This document shows, one piece after another, positions 63,114 through 64,000 of a stretch of 64,000 nt of DNA. The translations under genes and the position numbers were made by a program. The notes beneath the pieces were generated by a model. The model was not told the origin of the DNA and did no database searches. It saw only the letters and a list, made by a program, of their open reading frames with translations. The DNA is from Pseudomonas entomophila (GTDB taxonomy: Bacteria > Pseudomonadota > Gammaproteobacteria > Pseudomonadales > Pseudomonadaceae): the NCBI RefSeq assembly GCF_029193575.1, contig NZ_JARGCS010000012.1, forward strand, positions 558,001-622,000, written 5' to 3'. Position 1 is the stretch's first letter; each line of letters starts with the position of its first letter.

Positions 63114-64000
63114 TTACAGGATGCTCAGCGGGTACTCGACGATCAGGCGCAGTTCGTCGATGGAGTTGGAATCGTAGTAGACGCCATCGCTGGAGCGGTA
63201 GGTGGCCTGACGGACGCGCAAGCTCAGGTCCTTGGCCGGGCCGCTCTGCAGGACGTACTTGACATCGATGTCGCGTTCCCACTCTTTGCCGTTGTCGGTG
63301 GAGCTGGTTTGCGCACCGGTACCACGCGCATAACGGGTCATGAAGCTCAGGCCCGGGATGCCGTATTCAGCGAAGTTCAGGTCGTAGCGAGCCTGCCAGG
63401 ATTTCTCGTCTTCGGCGTTGAAGTCCGAACGCGCGATGGAGTTGGCCAGGAAGATGCTGCCGCCGCCGTCGATTCCGTAGGCGTAGTCGCCATCGCCGCT
63501 GACTTTCTGGTAGGCCAGGGTGAAGGTGTGTGCACCAATGTTGTAAGCGGCCGAAAGGCTGGCTGCGACGTTGTCGAGCTTGTTGCTGCCGTCAGCTTTG
63601 GCAACGTAGGCGCCGGTGCGGTTGTCACCGATGGACTTGGTGTCATAGATGTTGAAGTCGAACACCAGGCCTTGCTTGTCGCTCAGCGGCACTGCCCAGT
63701 TGAGGTTGCCGTAGTACTTGCGGAAGTGATCTTCCACGCGCGAATAGTACAGGCTGGTGCTCAGGCCGTCGGTGATTGCGTAAGTACCGCCGAACACATT
63801 GGCTTCGGTCAGGCCTGGGGTCTTGACCCCAGTATTACGGTTCTTGCCGAGAACGCTGTCCTTGTAGGTCTGGGCTTGGGCATTGAGACGGGTGAAGTGA
63901 CCGGCGTTGAGCTCCAGGCCTTTGACTTCCTTGCTGGTCAGCAGGAAACCTTCGGCAACTTCTGGCAACAGACGGCTGTCGTCGGTAGCGAAGACCGGCA
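63114..64000 (-). CDS. OprD-family outer membrane porin, 3' part (cut by window end)
   Basis: The last ~295 residues of an OprD-type porin; the frame is open to base 64000 and the start lies beyond. Alternating aromatic/polar beta-strands of an 18-stranded barrel are visible (YAITDGLSTSLYYSRVEDHF, WAVPLSDKQGLVFDFNIYDT, GAHTFTLAYQKVSGDGDYAY), including the conserved LTSKEVKGLELNAGHF and YGIPGLSFMTRYARG motifs, and the C-terminal strand (ELRLIVEYPLSIL). Such porins take up basic amino acids or small aromatic acids; the substrate subtype cannot be told without the missing N-terminus. A terminator follows. Confidence 0.93.
   Translation of the reverse strand, partial: PVFATDDSRLLPEVAEGFLLTSKEVKGLELNAGHFTRLNAQAQTYKDSVLGKNRNTGVKTPGLTEANVFGGTYAITDGLSTSLYYSRVEDHFRKYYGNLNWAVPLSDKQGLVFDFNIYDTKSIGDNRTGAYVAKADGSNKLDNVAASLSAAYNIGAHTFTLAYQKVSGDGDYAYGIDGGGSIFLANSIARSDFNAEDEKSWQARYDLNFAEYGIPGLSFMTRYARGTGAQTSSTDNGKEWERDIDVKYVLQSGPAKDLSLRVRQATYRSSDGVYYDSNSIDELRLIVEYPLSIL

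Overview
The window is a stretch of a high-G+C gammaproteobacterial chromosome. Gene content and order (ispD, adhC-fghA, ispF-truD-surE-pcm-nlpD-rpoS-rsmZ-fdxA-mutS, then cinA-recA-recX, finR-fprA, dinB, proS, oprD) point to Pseudomonas. The 35-bp type REP elements and the mutS/cinA tailocin locus point to the P. putida group. No species can be fixed without a search.

Positions 1-12042 are ordinary core genome. They hold the end of ispD, a LysR regulator divergent from the glutathione-dependent formaldehyde detoxification pair adhC-fghA, the overlapping ispF-truD-surE-pcm group, nlpD and rpoS, the Gac/Rsm regulatory RNA rsmZ with a perfect upstream GacA box, and fdxA and mutS on the minus strand.

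Positions 12150-39720 are the accessory heart of the window: an SOS-type (LexA-like, S24 peptidase) repressor followed by about 26 kb of same-strand phage tail genes with no capsid, terminase, portal, integrase or replication genes. Two complete contractile tail modules of different ancestry sit head to tail. Module 1 (13386-27243) is P2/R-pyocin-like: holin, gpV, gpW, gpJ, gpI, fibre, chaperone, sheath FI, tube FII, gpE, tape measure, gpU, gpX, gpD. Module 2 (27400-38661) is Mu-like: gp37, gp38, sheath, tube, gp41/42, tape measure, gpN, gpP, gp45, gp46, gp47, gp48, fibre, chaperone. A single lysis cassette is split between the ends: holin in front of module 1, and endolysin, Rz and embedded Rz1 behind module 2. 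This suggests one regulatory unit releasing two bacteriocin particles. Module 1 carries an additional A+T-richer receptor-binding insert, a glycine-rich adhesin-like gene with its own chaperone. ATGCAT-based palindromes lie at the repressor start and over the presumed structural promoter. Programmed frameshifts are predicted in both tail assembly chaperone genes.

Positions 39757-64000 return to core genome. They hold cinA and recA-recX (RecA is the expected trigger of the tailocin repressor), a LOG-family protein, a PA3611-like secreted protein, a DTW-domain tRNA enzyme, erdR, dgkA, finR-fprA, trmO, a YehS-type protein, an RsuA-family pseudouridine synthase, a GNAT enzyme, rimO, kup, the aminoacyl-phosphatidylglycerol pair mprF-ahyD, two identical initiator tRNA genes, dinB under a LexA box, a lipoprotein gene, proS and the 3' part of an OprD-family porin. 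REP elements sit mainly in the gaps between convergent genes.
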